DNA of 64,000 nt, from positions 11,625,191 through 11,689,190 of the forward strand of contig NC_088300.1 of assembly GCF_032854445.1 (NCBI RefSeq). The letters run 5' to 3'. The notes under the pieces are model-generated. The model made no database searches, was not told where the DNA came from, and worked only from the letters and a program-made list of their open reading frames with translations. The DNA comes from Liolophura sinensis. Taxonomy: Eukaryota > Mollusca > Polyplacophora > Chitonida > Chitonidae. Positions 1-14,003 of the stretch are shown one piece after another. The position numbers and the translations under genes were made by a program. Each line of letters begins with the position of its first letter. The first letter of the stretch is position 1.

Positions 1-133
1 GTCATGGGTTTCCCCCGGGCACTGCCCGGCTACCTATAGCTCCCACCATAATGCTGGCCGCCGGCGTATAAGTCAAAATATTCTTGAGTACGGCGTAAAA
101 CGCCAATCAAATTAACGAACAAATAAATAAATA
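1..133 (+). repeat. tRNA-headed SINE, 3' part
   Basis: Central and 3' part of the window's main SINE family, cut by the left window edge. It carries the conserved core (GGGTTTCCCCCGGGC, then CCACCATAATGCTGGC) and the 3' end ATTCTTGAGTACGGCGTAAAA followed by an AAAT-rich tail. It is nearly identical over this part to the full-length copy at 63022-63277. Confidence 0.85.
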
Positions 134-3100
134 TTTGCATCGCCACGTTGTATATATGAACACGTTGTATATATGAATACATTGTAATCAAAGCGCAACA
201 GTGATGCATAATTTTGACAAACAAAAAATTATATCTCGTCATGGTTCACAGTTTCTATTCTGATTTTAAAAAAATCTGGATCATTCCTTGTGTTTTCCGG
301 CATCAATGAGAAGTATTGATTTGCATTATTTTGTACTAATTTATTAATTATATGGCTTCTGCGTGGTTTGTGGTGAAATTTGTTTGGGAACTGGTCTTTC
401 GGTCGTTTACCTGGAACATTCAATATGGATAACAAATGCAACACGAATTTCTATTAAAACGCTCAGATCCCAAATGTCCAAAACAGTAAATCGAAATCTT
501 TTCTGAATTTAACACTGGACAACATTACATCGCGATTATCTGGAATGCTGATCCTGGCAAGAAGTATTTTGGCGAAACAATAGCATTATCTGAGCATTGT
601 TTTATTAATGCATATACGTGACAGATGTGCAGTTCAGTATGATATCTAATGAATCCCTTCATTCAAAACATTTAGGACAATTGTGCTACGTAATGTCCAC
701 CCATATTTCAGCTTTGTTAATATGGCATATCACACCTACATACACGATTATCAGTTCAACATGGACACATGTGCCGTTGAGTGTATGTTAAAATCAGTTA
801 ACCCCTTTTAACATTTTTAATTATTTAAGACAATGGAGTTGTCAAGAAAACCAAAATATTAATTACTTTCAACAGAAAAAAGTACATTGAATTTTCCCAC
901 CCAACTGCAACGTAGGCCTATAGGGTAGTATGCGCTCCTAATTTCACTGACTTGTGTATTTATTCTCAGAAACGAACAATATACGTAAAGCTGATGACAC
1001 TTTCTCCCAGACAACAACAGCTGGGCTCTATTTATGAGTTTCAAACTGTCTACTTTGATGTTTCATGGCGTTTTCATAACAATTTTTACAGGCCTGTCTT
1101 TTTTACAGGTCCCAAATGCTTTAATGCTTCTGAACTATTCCCTGATAGTCCATGTTCGAACATGTACTCGTTTCTATATGGCTTTTTCTTTGACGGCCTG
1201 AGTCGTGATTTAGAAGCGCTGCCTCATATTCGACCACTTTCGCCTTTTAGGTACACTGAACTGGGAAATCATTTACTGCACAGGTCTCCCGTTTGTTCTT
1301 ATTCAGCATACATTTATTTGTATTTTTCAGAGTTGTTTTCGAGAACAAGTATATTTTTTCAGCATCCCGCGTAATACTTATTGTTTTATCAGTCTTGATT
1401 TCGGTAGTATCTGGGTACATCCAGCCCATTTGTCCCCTGATCATACAGTACATTATATTTATCTGTGATCCGTCTACTTATTTCTTATCTGCGGGGTGCT
1501 GCGTGCCAAACCATCCACCTACAATATCGTTTCATGACATATGGTACATGCCTCCTGCATTTGAGACATTGTTTCTTCATAGAAAAGGATTAATTATCGC
1601 AAGAGAGTATGTCACGTTTTTTCTTTGTCTTACTTTTTTTTTTCTTTTGTGTGTAGGGGGCGAGGGGACTTTTTTCCATTAAAAATGGAGTGCAAATATC
1701 ATTCTTCGTTGTGAATCCGTGGTAAATTAAATCTTTCTAGTTTAGCCACTGGGATGTAAACTGATTAGACACCTTTTGCACACCCCAATGTCACTGGGTA
1801 CACCTCATGGGGTAAATATACATGCAGTTTTATCACCAGAGTCACAAAAATTTCATGCCCTGCAATTTCAAACGAAACATGACGGCCGCCATTCGAGTTT
1901 GCCTCGGGTTGCACGGATTGACCCGATCGATGCCGAAGACTGCCGAAGGTAGCTACTGCACATGTGTGGGGTTATTCGGTGAAGCGCTCGTGATGTAGTA
2001 CCTGTCTGAAAGCTGATAGTTGACAGACGGCACATGACGGAAACTTCGCATTATTTGCATGTTTTAACAAGGAACTGGAGGTAATAAAGGTTTGATTGGC
2101 TGGACCCGGGCAGTGAATTATGGGAAGATGGATACGACCTTTGACCCTGCCGCAGTGCGTGCGCGCGTGTGTTGCCAGACGATGGTAGGTATTGGAGACG
2201 AGCATCAATCATCCCCTGGCACTCACTTAACACAGGGTAAACAGACATATCCTACAGAGCCCATGCCAGGGGCAAGATCATCTGCTAAAACAATCTCTAC
2301 TCCTTAACAAACTATCTAATTTTCCTACAGATTGTCACTTATAGCAGAGGTGCCATTGTAATTTCATATTTCATTCATTCTTGAGTGGGCAACATAACAC
2401 CGAATAGTTCTTAATCCGTAGGACTGTCACGAAAACACGCAAGGCGTTTTGATTCGGACATTTACTTTTCCTTTTTTTTTTTCACTTTTCTTTTCAAATC
2501 CATTTGTCAATTCGTTGGTAGAAAAACGGACCTTGGAATCTAGGCGTCAAAGCAGACATTCGTATACCAGTCGTCAACCAAAAGACGTTCCAGGGCAATA
2601 ATCGGAAGGCAAATTTCCTAAACAACGCTCAACACAAATCAAAAAAGATGTACAAAGTATGAAAGGAATTTAGGATTGATTCATACAAAGCGAAGCACTC
2701 AACAGTTTTCAGTGAAGACTGAAGGTCACAAGGAATGTTCGAGGCGAAAGAATTACAACAGTATCAAAATTGTGTACCATGCTAGTGAATAAGTTATCCT
2801 TATCCAGGCATCTCGTTTGCGCTTTATCTGCAATTGTTCATATATCCAAAGGGGCGATCTTATTCCATACGATAGACATACAACCTTAGGAACCTCTATA
2901 TTAAACCACATAATATTTGTATAAATCAACTGGTTGCTAAGTGCGGTAAAACAATGTAAACATTGGCTAATCACCAAATTTCGTCAAACAGTTTGCAAAT
3001 ACGTAGGCTGACTACATAATTATGACCATCAAAGTAATCTTATAGTGCATTTTTACATCGTTATTTTATCGGATGTTTGTCGTACTACGAGACATTCAAA

Positions 3101-6100
3101 GTTGTTTGCATTTCCCCTATTTCCGAATAGAAAGTATAAGGGGTATTTTAAAGGCACTCTGCTGTCAGCAGTGGTCAAGGCGTTCGGTGACCGGACAGCT
3201 GGGCAGTGATTTATAACCCTGAGATATCTGAGTGGACATCTGGATGGACAATCACAATTTGAAGACAACTTCATTCACGAGGAAACCTGCGACAAGAGAA
3301 CGCACAGAACTAGAAATATCCAAAACATGGTAGCGTGGTGTTGCTTTGTGTTCTTTTAATTTAAAACACTTCACTTTTGCAGACAAAAATTTGAAACACT
3401 GTTTACTTTTGCTCAAATCACATTGACAGCCACAGAGCCACAGTGAGAACCAAGCGAAGTTTTACTCCAGTGGTAGTGAATTTTGCCGTTCAAAATTAGC
3501 TTGCATTTTAGCTTAGCATGTTGTTCAAAGTTGAATTGATAACAAATTCGCAAACTGCGTAATATTGTGTCGTATACACCCAGTCGCCTAGAACATACCT
3601 TGCGTCTTTCCAACATATACTCTCTTAGTTCTTTGGTTGTTTGTGTTATACGTCTTTTTGGGAATTGGAGCGTCCTTATTTTGGGCCGGCTGGTATACAA
3701 ATGTCTTTTTCGATGCATACAGTCATATATTTCTCCATGTTTTGGACGGAAAAGTAGTGATGTCTTTGTTTACGTCAAAATATATCAAAGGTGATGATAA
3801 TTTTACGTTGTCATTAATAGATAAAGTAACAAAATTTCTGTTTACATCATCTGTAAACTTGAACTCAGAAATATGGAATTCAGAACAGAATCAACCAAAT
3901 AAATCAACAGAAACCCCATGGAGGACGACCGTTAGATTGTGTAAATATGAATTCTTGTGGTCTTGAACAGTCTTTGGTCAAATACTGTTCAGGAAATCAA
4001 AACCGTGTAAGCACTGTGAAGATTCCAAGGCTTAAAGTTTCAAAATTGAAACAAAACATAGTGATAGAACAATGGGTAAGGTTTGTAGTTTGTCAGCGTT
4101 ATATGACCAAATAGAGATCCGATTCCTTTAGGTACAGAAATAATATTTGTCACCGTTAAGAGTTCAAATAACATGATAAAGATATTCGCCATTTCTATGC
4201 AATAACTAACGTATGGTCAGGTTATTTATTTCCTGGGCGTTTCCAATCTTCAATGAACATGTCACTGCTTACGCGTGCATGTGAAAAAGGTTGGACGTAC
4301 GAACCTTGGAGTTATTTGTGCCAGGGGAGGAAGTGGTTTATCTCGCGTATATGTTGTTCAGAGTCAGCCTACCCACCTCTGTACTACCTCATGGTAAGAA
4401 TAGACGTGCGGAGGGTAGAGGGCAGTTAGACTGGGTGCCAACTCCCGCGGGTCTGAAGGCAGGCAGGCAGTCTGGCTGCCCCAGGTCTTCCTGCATCGCG
4501 GCCACTCCTCAACCTGATACCAGAAAACGCCAGATCTTCGTCACTCGGACACTAACAATTTTTTTTCCTGGCGCTACAGCCGTGTGCAATGATTATGTGA
4601 TTTCTCCATATGTGTTTATAAGTGGCTCACGTAAATAGAATGAATGGGGTCAAGGATGGGATATGCATTAGTTCACCAAATCAACTTCCGATGCCGTTCA
4701 GCGTTGTGTCAAATGAGCTCCAAGACTACAACAGTCTGATTGTAACTGTCTTTTTCATATTTATACATGTACACGGAGTGGCTCATTAACGCTTGGAATT
4801 TTTATTAAATATGTTCTTAGACTATTGACGTTGGAAGAATTTGAATTGAATGGAATCATTTTACGACTAAAAGTTTTAGCTGTACTAAATGTTATGTATT
4901 AAGGCACTGTAATTGAAGTATTGAGTTCACTGAAGTATATAATAGCTAAACAAGATTCCCCGGTGATACAGATCGAACAGAAGTTCGAACCAAAGGACTA
5001 TATCAGAACTATTCTTGTTAAAAAAAAAACCAAAGTAATCAATATCATTGAAAGAACTTGAATTGAATGAAACCATTTTACGATTAAAAGTTGTAGTTGT
5101 TATAAATATTATGTACTAGGGCACTGTAAGGATGAAGTTGAAATAGAGCACATAATGGATGGTCAAGATGTAGGGGTGATACAGATCAACAGAAGATACG
5201 ATCAAACAACATCAGAGCTATACTTGTAAAAAAAGGAAGTAATCAAGTTTTTTCAGTTGGTAGAGAATATACATGTATTCCTTAAATGATTGATAAACAC
5301 ATCCTGGCAACTTCACTTGTCTCGTAAACCCAGATTTACCATATTACACGCCAGTCTTCTGTTTGGTAGTTTTGGCTGTAGAAAGGCTTCCTCGTGTTCC
5401 ACACAGTCAAGGCTCATTGGAAACCACGCAGCGCGGATGTTCCTAAGCCGTAAGACAGACAGCCCTAAGTAAGAGAATACCATTGGTACGACCTACGTGT
5501 TGGTTTGATCACGCAGGCTTTGTTGGCAAAAAGACACTGGAAGAAGCACATGTTTTGTAGAATATATACAGCAAAAGATCAGTTCAATCGGCAATAAACT
5601 GGACCCTGGCCACTGGCTATGAAGTTGTATTACAAGCAATTATGCAATGAAAATCAATAATATCACTTTGCTAAAACAAGATGAGGTGGCTCTAAACTAA
5701 ACTTTGAACTAAAACAAGATCGTGAATGCTGATTCCTTATATATTTTGTGTTATGAAAGCTATTTTCAGTAGGTTCAATGTGGTTGCCTTGGAAGTATAA
5801 TATATGTAGTCTCCTATATATGGGATAGTTATCTCCGCCAATAGAAATTGCAAAAGGTCGATTTCATGAGCATTTTGTTTTTCACTGTCTTGTACTAGTA
5901 TTAATCAAAGTAACATTATACCCACAATACTGTTTGATATAAAATATATATTTCTGAATATGAAGTTATTTTCTTCTTGTGTTTTGGTTATTTCAGCTTT
6001 TAATGAGAAAATTAAATTATCATTTCATTTGATTTAGTTGAAAGTAAACGCAGCCACGACGAAAGAGCAGTTGCGAATTTTTCTATGCAACGAATAAAGA

Positions 6101-8330
6101 AACGTATGCTCAGGAATTTGTTTCAACTTGGAAAGCTTGTCTGTACTGGACACTTAGAGAAGCATTTATTTATTTTTTTATCTTCAAAGACGCTTTGACT
6201 TCAGTATTCACCTACGATGATCTTGATAATGCCATGAATTTCGCTAATTCTCTCTTAGACGTCTCTGTAAGGTTTCATGTGACATAGGTAACGGAGTACA
6301 CTGACGCACCTTCGGCCTCGTCAGCTCTGGAATCTTCCAACAGAAAATATTGCCAACTTACATAATCAGCTTATGGAGTTAAGCTTGAAGACGAAAGGCA
6401 TAGTAAAGAAAGAATCCACAACAAGATATGTCCTGTTCGGGAATTTAAGCAGTGAATTCCAGCGCAATTACCAGATCAGATCTTCTAACGACCGCACACG
6501 TGAGTTCACGTGCAGTTCTGGAAAAACACGAGATCTGTACGTTATTCCATCTTGGCCCCAAAGGTCGCTTTTCAACGTGGGAGGTAAAATCCGTGAGTAC
6601 ACTCCGCATATTGGAACATTGTGCAATCATCTGTGTTTCATTTACAAAATTTGGTGTATGACCTCACGTAAAAATAGAGTCCATATTTTATCGCCCAGAA
6701 GTGGTCGTACAGATGTTGTTCTTTGCGATATACTAGAAATGTCAAGCATTCAGCTGGGAAAAGTCGAGTATCACTTTGCATACGGCAAAGTGAATACGAC
6801 CGGGTGGCGCATGAATATCGAGACATCATTAACTTTAAGATGAGGGGTTTTCTAACCTTCTCTTGGTGCTTCTGAATGAAAGTTGCAGTTGGTGGAATAC
6901 AAAAAATGGATATCGAAATTAGTTAATCGAAGTTGTTGATGCCTTCTTAAATATATTGGTTACTGTCGTTCCATGATGAAAAGACGAATGCCTACATTAT
7001 AGGACGTAGGAATCAAACTGAGCGATATCACTCAGCAATACTGGTAGATGATCTTAGGACACACTAGAAGCTTAGAAAAAACATAATACTAATAGGTTGT
7101 AAAAGAAAAAATACCGACGCCAGCCAACTGAAAACTTTGAACGGAGTCGAACTCTCGGCTGGTTCAGTTCTTAGTTTAGTAAACCCTGGGTGAAGTCTCG
7201 ACTGTTCTGACAGTTTCTTGTACAGGATTTTATTGTACCCAGTCAATAAAATTGATTAAAGTTGAGCAACTGATTAAAATATTTGCGTGAAGAAGGGTAA
7301 TATCTGATGATCGTGCTTGAAATAAGCTTACCGTTTAATTCACGGGTTTGTAAAGATTCGCACTGGTACAGCAACATAGCCTATTTTTAGACTTGTGAGA
7401 TGTCAATTAATTGCGAACATCAGATTCAATTTTTTTCTAGCTTTTCTATTTTGTAATGTTTCAGCATTCAGTCTGAATATCGCCAACGCCACGTTTGAAC
7501 ATTCACATGAACATTAGAAAATCAGAGCTAAGTATCTGGAATCAATGCAACGTCTGTGTACGAGAGGAACATCAGGTAATGCACATTCACAGTGTACTGA
7601 CACCATACAGGCCAGATAGATGTATATGTATGTACCGGTATTTGACTATTTGAGATTGCCATTAATTCTAGCCGGAAGCACTAGTCACACCTCATTTAAA
7701 GCTAAAAGGATGCCTAAGATGGTTGCCCATATGAAAACTGAACTCAAAATGCAAATGGATTCATTTTTTTCATTGCATCTATAGCGTTTTGTAGTTAAAT
7801 TCTTAGGAAATTATTTCTGCTTTTGGTAAAAATGCCTTTCAGGATACAACGTCAATATTTTGATTATAGGTTATTCATCCTCATAGTTCAAACGAAAATA
7901 ACCTCCTTCGCATAAACATTTAATTGTTATTTTAGGCCGGCAATACGCCATTTTATGAGTTCTTTAGTTGTTCGTGATACCATATACACAATAACTGGAG
8001 ATGTGGCATGATTCTTACATTCTTTTAATTCAAGAGAAGCTCTGTTTATGTTAGCAGAAGTAAACGATCCAAAAGAACAGCTGATGGGACTATTTTCGGG
8101 TACATTGCCAAACGTTGCAGCTCAGTTCCGAATGAGTAGATAAGTCAGCTTCATTATCGGGATACTGTTAACAGATAAAAGCTTATAGATCTTTTAAGCT
8201 TGTTTAACAACCTGGTTTGATGCCAAAACACCCGTTTAACTTTGTATAAAAACAAAGTGAATGGTGCCATGACCTGGTATTGTTCAGTCAGCAGGCCCTG
8301 TTAAGTTCTTGTACGTTTTTCTTTCTCTCT
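134..8330. other. intergenic, no gene seen
   Basis: About 8 kb of AT-rich sequence without a convincing coding exon on either strand. Open frames are short, have no recognisable motif and are not flanked by consistent splice signals. Visible structure is limited to a short tandem duplication of CACGTTGTATATATGAA near 144-175 and the duplicated block at 4831-5245. Confidence 0.6.
4831..5245. repeat. diverged tandem duplication, two copies of about 215 bp
   Basis: Two head-to-tail copies, starting near 4831 and 5048. Both contain GAATTGAATG, then ATTTTACGA and TAAAAGTT, then GGCACTGTAA, then GTGATACAGATC, then a short poly-A and AAGTAATCAA. Substitutions and small indels separate the copies, so the duplication is not recent. 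No coding potential was seen. Confidence 0.75.
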
Positions 8331-8800
8331 CCTTCTTTCTTTTCTTGTATTCTCTCCGCCGTTTTCATGGCGGATAGAGACCAATGATACATGTGACAGG
8401 TTGTACCACCAAGACGTGCCTTATCTTAGGCACGGGACCAAGGAACGCCGAGTTTCATTATCGACTGACAAGAACGGCGTGATGAAGGGGGCGAGTAGCC
8501 CTCTCTACCGGTCCTACCCACAGAAGTGGTCAGTTAAGTTATAAGCCGTCAAAGCATCATCAACAGCCGCAGGCTAAGAATAAGGGACTGTTTTATTATT
8601 CTGGAAGCTGCGCGGAATGTGGGCATTGGGAAGATGTGAGTCCAGCGGCCAGTTAGCCATGCGCAGGAAACACCTGACCAGGCTCGGCCAACACCCCCAC
8701 GGTGAGAAAGTTACCCATCTAGGGTACTCATTAGCTCAAGGTCCGCTTAACAAATTGAGGCAGGTGGTGTAACACGGTATCGACGTGTTCACAGTGTCTT
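8331..8800. other. less AT-rich island, function unknown
   Basis: Roughly 470 bp that are visibly less AT-rich than the flanks, with small inverted repeats (for example GTGCCT-TATCTT-AGGCAC near 8416). It has no open frame of note. It lies 3' of Pax1/9 on the same side as the 9640-10060 island, so it could be a regulatory element or a relic of an old insertion. Nothing in the sequence decides between these. Confidence 0.3.
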
Positions 8801-9224
8801 TATCCCAGGGAATAGCTTCTGACAAGTTGGACGTCCCTATTTGCTACCTACTTGTACTTCCATGTACAATAATAATCTTGGAACATTACGAGAAATTCTA
8901 AAATTTGTAAATTGTAAATTTCCAAAATTTGTATCCAGCGAATTGCAGTTCACGGTATATTTAAAGAAAATTTTTTTAAAATCTGCCATTTTTAAGTGAT
9001 ATAATTTTTGGCTTTAAAAATGTGTACAATTATGATCGCTGCTATAAAAATTGTCCATTAAACTCTTTATCATCAAAACAAGTGTGATATAAGAATATTA
9101 CATATGTTTATGGACAATGCGAAAACTGTTAAGGTAACGCATGTTTAAGCCAGTTTCAAGGGCAAAAACGTATTATGAAATTCGATTAAGGAAAAAAGGT
9201 TATTTAGGTGTCAACGATTGTAAA

Positions 9225-9362
9225 GCTTTCCTTTCTGTGATTCTCGTCTGAGTCATTGGTTATTTGCTATGCTTTCCTTTCTGTTATACTCGTCTTAGTC
9301 ATTGGTTATTTTCTAAGCTTTCCATTCTGTGATTCTCTTGTTAGTAATCGGTTATTTTCTGC
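9225..9362. repeat. 46-bp tandem repeat, three copies
   Basis: Three successive copies beginning at about 9225, 9271 and 9317. Each has GCTTTCC(T/A)TTCTGT, then CTCGTCT or a variant, then TAGTCATTGGTTATTT or a variant. A short local minisatellite in intergenic DNA. Confidence 0.75.
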
Positions 9363-9639
9363 GACAAAGATAAAGACAAGTTAATCATCCTTGCGAGGCT
9401 AATAATAAACATCCAGGACTCCTGCTGCAGAGTTTTTATCGCTCAGGACATATTAATAAATTGAAGATGCAAACAAGAGGTAGGGCGGTGCGGCCTTATT
9501 AAACAACTTCTCTGGTAACGAAGTTATGAATCTAATGCGCTTATCGTAATTAACTTTACCAATTTGCCTCAAAATTGTGTAGGTCGCCTTATACTTGTCT
9601 TTGATATATTTCCTTATAATCATCTTTGTGAAACGTGAT

Positions 9640-10060
9640 CTAAGATCAGACTGGCTGATGTGGCGGAATGCTGACGTCTATGTCGGGGAAGAAGATGGGA
9701 CTCCCTTGGTTGAGACGGAGGGTTGTGATTAAGCAGGCGCTATAGAGGTGCCACTTCTCCCTCCGTAACTAGACATAACCCGGTCCAGGCCAGTTCTCCG
9801 CTCAAGGCGACAGTAATTCGCGCACATAGATCATTTGCTCTTTGATTTGATTTCGTCGTAAAACACTTGGCGTGCCAGATGTGAACCCCGAAGCCCACGC
9901 CTGCAGCGAATCAGTTCTCGGCTCTTTACTGGGTGAACCGCCGATCACATGACTTCGTGACACATCTTGTGTTATATCATTCCACTGACCGGAAGTCTTT
10001 ACCTCCGCCATGTCATTCAAACTTCTCTGAACAGATAGCAATAAATGCACCATAATTGGA
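9640..10060. other. less AT-rich island 3' of Pax1/9
   Basis: About 400 bp of higher-complexity, less AT-rich sequence between AT-rich flanks. The minus strand is open for 83 codons (9802-10053), but I recognise no domain and see no paired splice signals. It could be a conserved non-coding element of the Pax1/9 locus or an unrecognised exon. Comparison with a related genome would decide. Confidence 0.3.
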
Positions 10061-11220
10061 AGGAATTCCCCGCAGCTAGAATTATCAGGTTAGAATCGAC
10101 TATGTCTTGTAACACATGGGCTACACACTGTATCAAGCATCAAATGTTGTCAAAGTCCTCTAACAAAGACCTCATCTGTATGTAAATGAAACGGCAATTC
10201 ATAGTTTTAAACCCATATACCTCTTTATGCAAATTACCAGACCAAATTAGAAAATATACATATATGTCTCTCCAACTTTTAAATGATGTCCTATTGCGTT
10301 ACCCTATCATTTATAAAGTGTAATGTAGCATAATCTTACCTGTTGTCTGTAAAACTTACAAATGCAGACTAAACAAAATTTGCTAAAATATTATAAGTAA
10401 GTAGAGTAAATACTGTCACATTAACATTCATGCTCATTGAGGACATACATACTTAAAATTAACAGTTTTTAAACTATTTGATACCATACGTATTTTCCAT
10501 AATTGATTTTATCGTAAGTATGTATGCCTATACTTTGGCTTGTCAAGACGAGGGCATGTCGGAGTACAAAACAGATGACGTACAGCTGATTTAATTGGTG
10601 TTAGTGTTTGCAATCACGTTGCTACATGATATATTGCATGTAAAATGATAACATATGTAACTGAACAAGCAGTCGGGTGGAGTTAACCATAGTTTCTGCC
10701 AACGTCAATTTGTGTAAACATACGCACTAAGACTCCCTTGTAACTGCGTACCCGGTCGTACATTTTCAGTGCATTTCCATAGGGATTTTAAATATTTCAA
10801 TACAACAGACGTAATGACCTCCAGGTATTTTGTTTCTTCATTCATTCATGGCTATTATACTATACTCCTAGTTAAAGAATCAAGTTTATAAATATTAACC
10901 ATCATAAGTTACCAGGTCCATCCGAAATTGTACAGTACTATCCTCACAGTCCAGGCGGAAAAAATATTCTTACTCGCTGTGAAACTGATAGCTTTATGAC
11001 CAAACCACACTCAACAATGCTGAACACAGTGGGGAACACGAATCTTCTATGCAAACTGCTTGGGTTCTCTACTTCGACTACCCAGGCCATAAATAAACAT
11101 GAAGGCCTATCACACTCATAATAGACGTTATCTTACTTGTCACTGGCAATTTAACAATATATGTGTGCCATACGAGTACAGTGCGAATTTCCTATTTACA
11201 TACCGTAATTGGAAATATCT

Positions 11221-11362
11221 TGCAGCAACCTGCGGATGGTCGTGGGTTTCCCCCAGGTTTTGCCCGGTTTCATCCCACCATAATGCTGGCAGCCGTCGTA
11301 TAAGTGAAATATTCCTGAGTACGGCGTAAAACACCAATCAAATAAATAAATAAATAAATCAT
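11221..11362 (+). repeat. tRNA-headed SINE, 5'-truncated
   Basis: Core and 3' end of the main SINE family: TGCGGATGGTCGTGGGTTTC, CCACCATAATGCTGGC, TATAAGTGAAATATTC, then the GTACGGCGTAAAACACCAAT end and an (AAAT)n tail. The tRNA-derived head is missing. Confidence 0.9.
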
Positions 11363-11439
11363 ATTTACATACATGTTTTTGACATGTGCGAAATAAGACG
11401 GTCACATTATACTTCATCTTTCCTCACGAATATTTAATT

Positions 11440-11575
11440 GTTGATTGTTGTTTAACGCCGTAGAAGGATTTTTCACTTGGGATGGCGGCCTGCATATTAT
11501 GGGTGGAGGAGTGCTCGGAGTAAACCACCAACCTTTGGCAAGTTCTACTCGCGAACTTTTTTTCCACATGGCCTC
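11440..11575. repeat. relic of a second SINE-like family
   Basis: Contains GTTTAACGCCGT, TATGGGTGGAGGA, then GGAGTAAACCACCAACCTTT and GGCAAGTT. The same motif series recurs, decayed, near 18618-18722, 33415-33500, 45808-45890 and (reverse) 54835-54965. This marks a dispersed element distinct from the main family. Confidence 0.6.
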
Positions 11576-12439
11576 CAGTGGACTTCATGTAAGGCATGTA
11601 AGGAGATAGCGCCATCGACTTATTATTGTTGCCAAAACCCTGCAACGGAAGGGTCAGTACTGACACTCGGGTATTATACCTGTTCAAAGGCGTTCAAAGA
11701 CTATGAATGAGAAAACACATGTCCATTCATCACAATTCACATGCGTAGACATGAATACATTTATGCCTTAGTAGTTAATTATGATGCGTTACTGTGAGTG
11801 AAATACTTTTTTTCCACTAAAAAAAAGTCGACGCGAGACCGTGGAAATCATGTGAAACAGTACGATTATATGGCATTGATTATACCAGCGTCACTATTTT
11901 ACAAGGGCGTTTAGCAAATGTATCGTTGTTCATGAAAGAACAAACAAGTCCACAAAGCCATAGGAATCGCGGTAAGCTTTCCTCATTTATCTTCGTGTTA
12001 CAACACAACAATAATTATCAACGATGCATGTACTTTATCTCCGACTTGACCTCGATATTTTTCCCACATTTTCCCAATCGACCGTTTAAGCGGGAAGCAC
12101 CGGTTATAGGAGACTGTACTTCACCAGGCCTTATCTACATGTGTAAATCGGCCATTGATGTGAAAGTTTTACGGGCCCTTACAGCGACGAAAACAAAAGG
12201 GTTAGTCGGGTTAACGAGTTAGGGCTTCAGTCGGGGGGCAGGGATGACGGCATGGCGGTGATTTGTAATCTGGGAAGTGAAACTAAAGTCGATGGAAGTA
12301 CGGTGACCCGCCAAAGAGGGTGGCTGAGTTCACTGTTCGTCGTGAAATCATCACGGTTGATATATAAGCTACCTCCATCTTCATTACAGTTATTGGTCCG
12401 TATATACGATTACATACAAATACAGAATTGTCCCCCTTT

Positions 12440-12713
12440 GATTTTTTTTTTTTTTTTTTTTTTTTTGATTGGTGTTTTACGCCGTACTCAAGAATATTTC
12501 ACTTATACGACGGCGGCCAGCATTATGGTGGGTGGAAACCGGGCAGAGCCCGGGGGAAACCCACGACCATCCGCAGGTTGCTGACAGACCTTCTCACGTA
12601 CGGCCGCCCAGCATGAGCTGGACTTGAACTCACAGCGACCGCATTGGTGAGAGACTCCTGGGTCATTACGCTGCGCTAGCGCTTTAACCGACTGAGCCAC
12701 GGAGGCCCCCTGT
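12440..12713 (-). repeat. full-length tRNA-headed SINE
   Basis: Complete minus-strand copy. Read on the minus strand it starts with the tRNA-like head (GGCCTCCGTGGCTCAGTCGG, then a B-box-like GTGAGTTCAAGTCC), passes through the conserved core, and ends with the GTACGGCGTAAAACACCAAT motif and a poly-A tail of about 25 bases (the T run at 12441-12466). Confidence 0.92.
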
Positions 12714-13909
12714 GTCCCCCTTTGACATGCTATGTTTACCTATTATCAAACCCAGTCATTTTCTGGTGTTTCTTTAATTGATGTGTTCTCGTATTTTATA
12801 TGCTAAGGGTTCATTCCCGTTTACAGAACAAAGATGGCTGAAGACCCTTTGACTAACACCACAAAAAATCATTTCATCAGAGAGTTAAAGGACTGCACGG
12901 GCTTTCATCATCGCCTATAGTCAGGGACTTACTGACTTAATTATTCACTCAGAACGCTGTAGTTAATGTGTCAGACATAATGCTGATTTAAAGATAATTA
13001 AAAATTCCGTTCAGTATGAATCGAAAAAAAGCTGCTCTTCTTTTATTAACACCTAACGCCATTTAATCTATTTGTCTATCCGTCTTAGATGTTATATATA
13101 CTTCCTACGCATAAAACGCATGTAAACACAAGAATCCGATGTTCAGCGAGGAAACTGGTTAAAGGTAAGAAACAACGTCCTACATCTTCCGTGTACCTGT
13201 TAACCGGCTAGCATTTAAATTGAATGGCGTTACTCTCCAAAGTAACGATGCTGAACATCAGTGTACATACCTGTATATGTAACAGAAAACTTTAGACACA
13301 CACACACACCTATATTGCTTATACTAAAGGTACAGTTATATAGCATGCGTCACCTAGCGGTCTGATATTGAACGGCGTGCATAAACACTCAGTTATGCAC
13401 TTATCTACCTCTGCCACAAAACAGTTGAAGAGGGTAAGACTGAAAAAAAAGATCTCATGTGCAGTGGGCTTAGTCAGTGATAAGCTGTCGTGAAGAAATA
13501 ACGGCACATTTGGGTGTCTTGACACTGTAAAGGTTAATTTATCAAACCCGACTGCATACCCATTCGAACATTTAACTCTCTGGCATATAGTTGGGCTATG
13601 TGTTGCTTTCCTCAATTCAACCACAAACTACGTAAATCACACGTGATTGTATCTGTACGGATAATAATGTTGTACTGGTGTATCAAACTCTTAGCTACAT
13701 GGGTGAAAAGACGTAAAAATGACTGTCATCAAAACACTAAGGTACAAAAATAACTTTTTGACAACCAGCTATATCATTACGATTCGGTTTTAAAGATGAC
13801 CAGTGTTTGAAATTACTTTCATCACCTACAAAGCAAACTCTAATTGAAATCTAGTTACGCATCCTTGCATATAAATATATATATTAAATCCACATTTTTG
13901 TACAAAAGT

Positions 13910-13911
<2 letters not shown>

Positions 13912-13993
<82 letters not shown>
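13912..13993. repeat. (AT)41 microsatellite
   Basis: About 82 bp of uninterrupted AT dinucleotide just upstream of a plus-strand SINE. Apparent Ile-Tyr reading frames on both strands come only from this tract. Confidence 0.97.
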
Positions 13994-13995
<2 letters not shown>

Positions 13996-14003
13996 ATATA
14001 AGA

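Noticed and set aside
6373-6843. 156-codon open frame on the plus strand
   Set aside because: No recognisable domain and no supporting splice or promoter signals; composition looks like chance in an AT-rich region.
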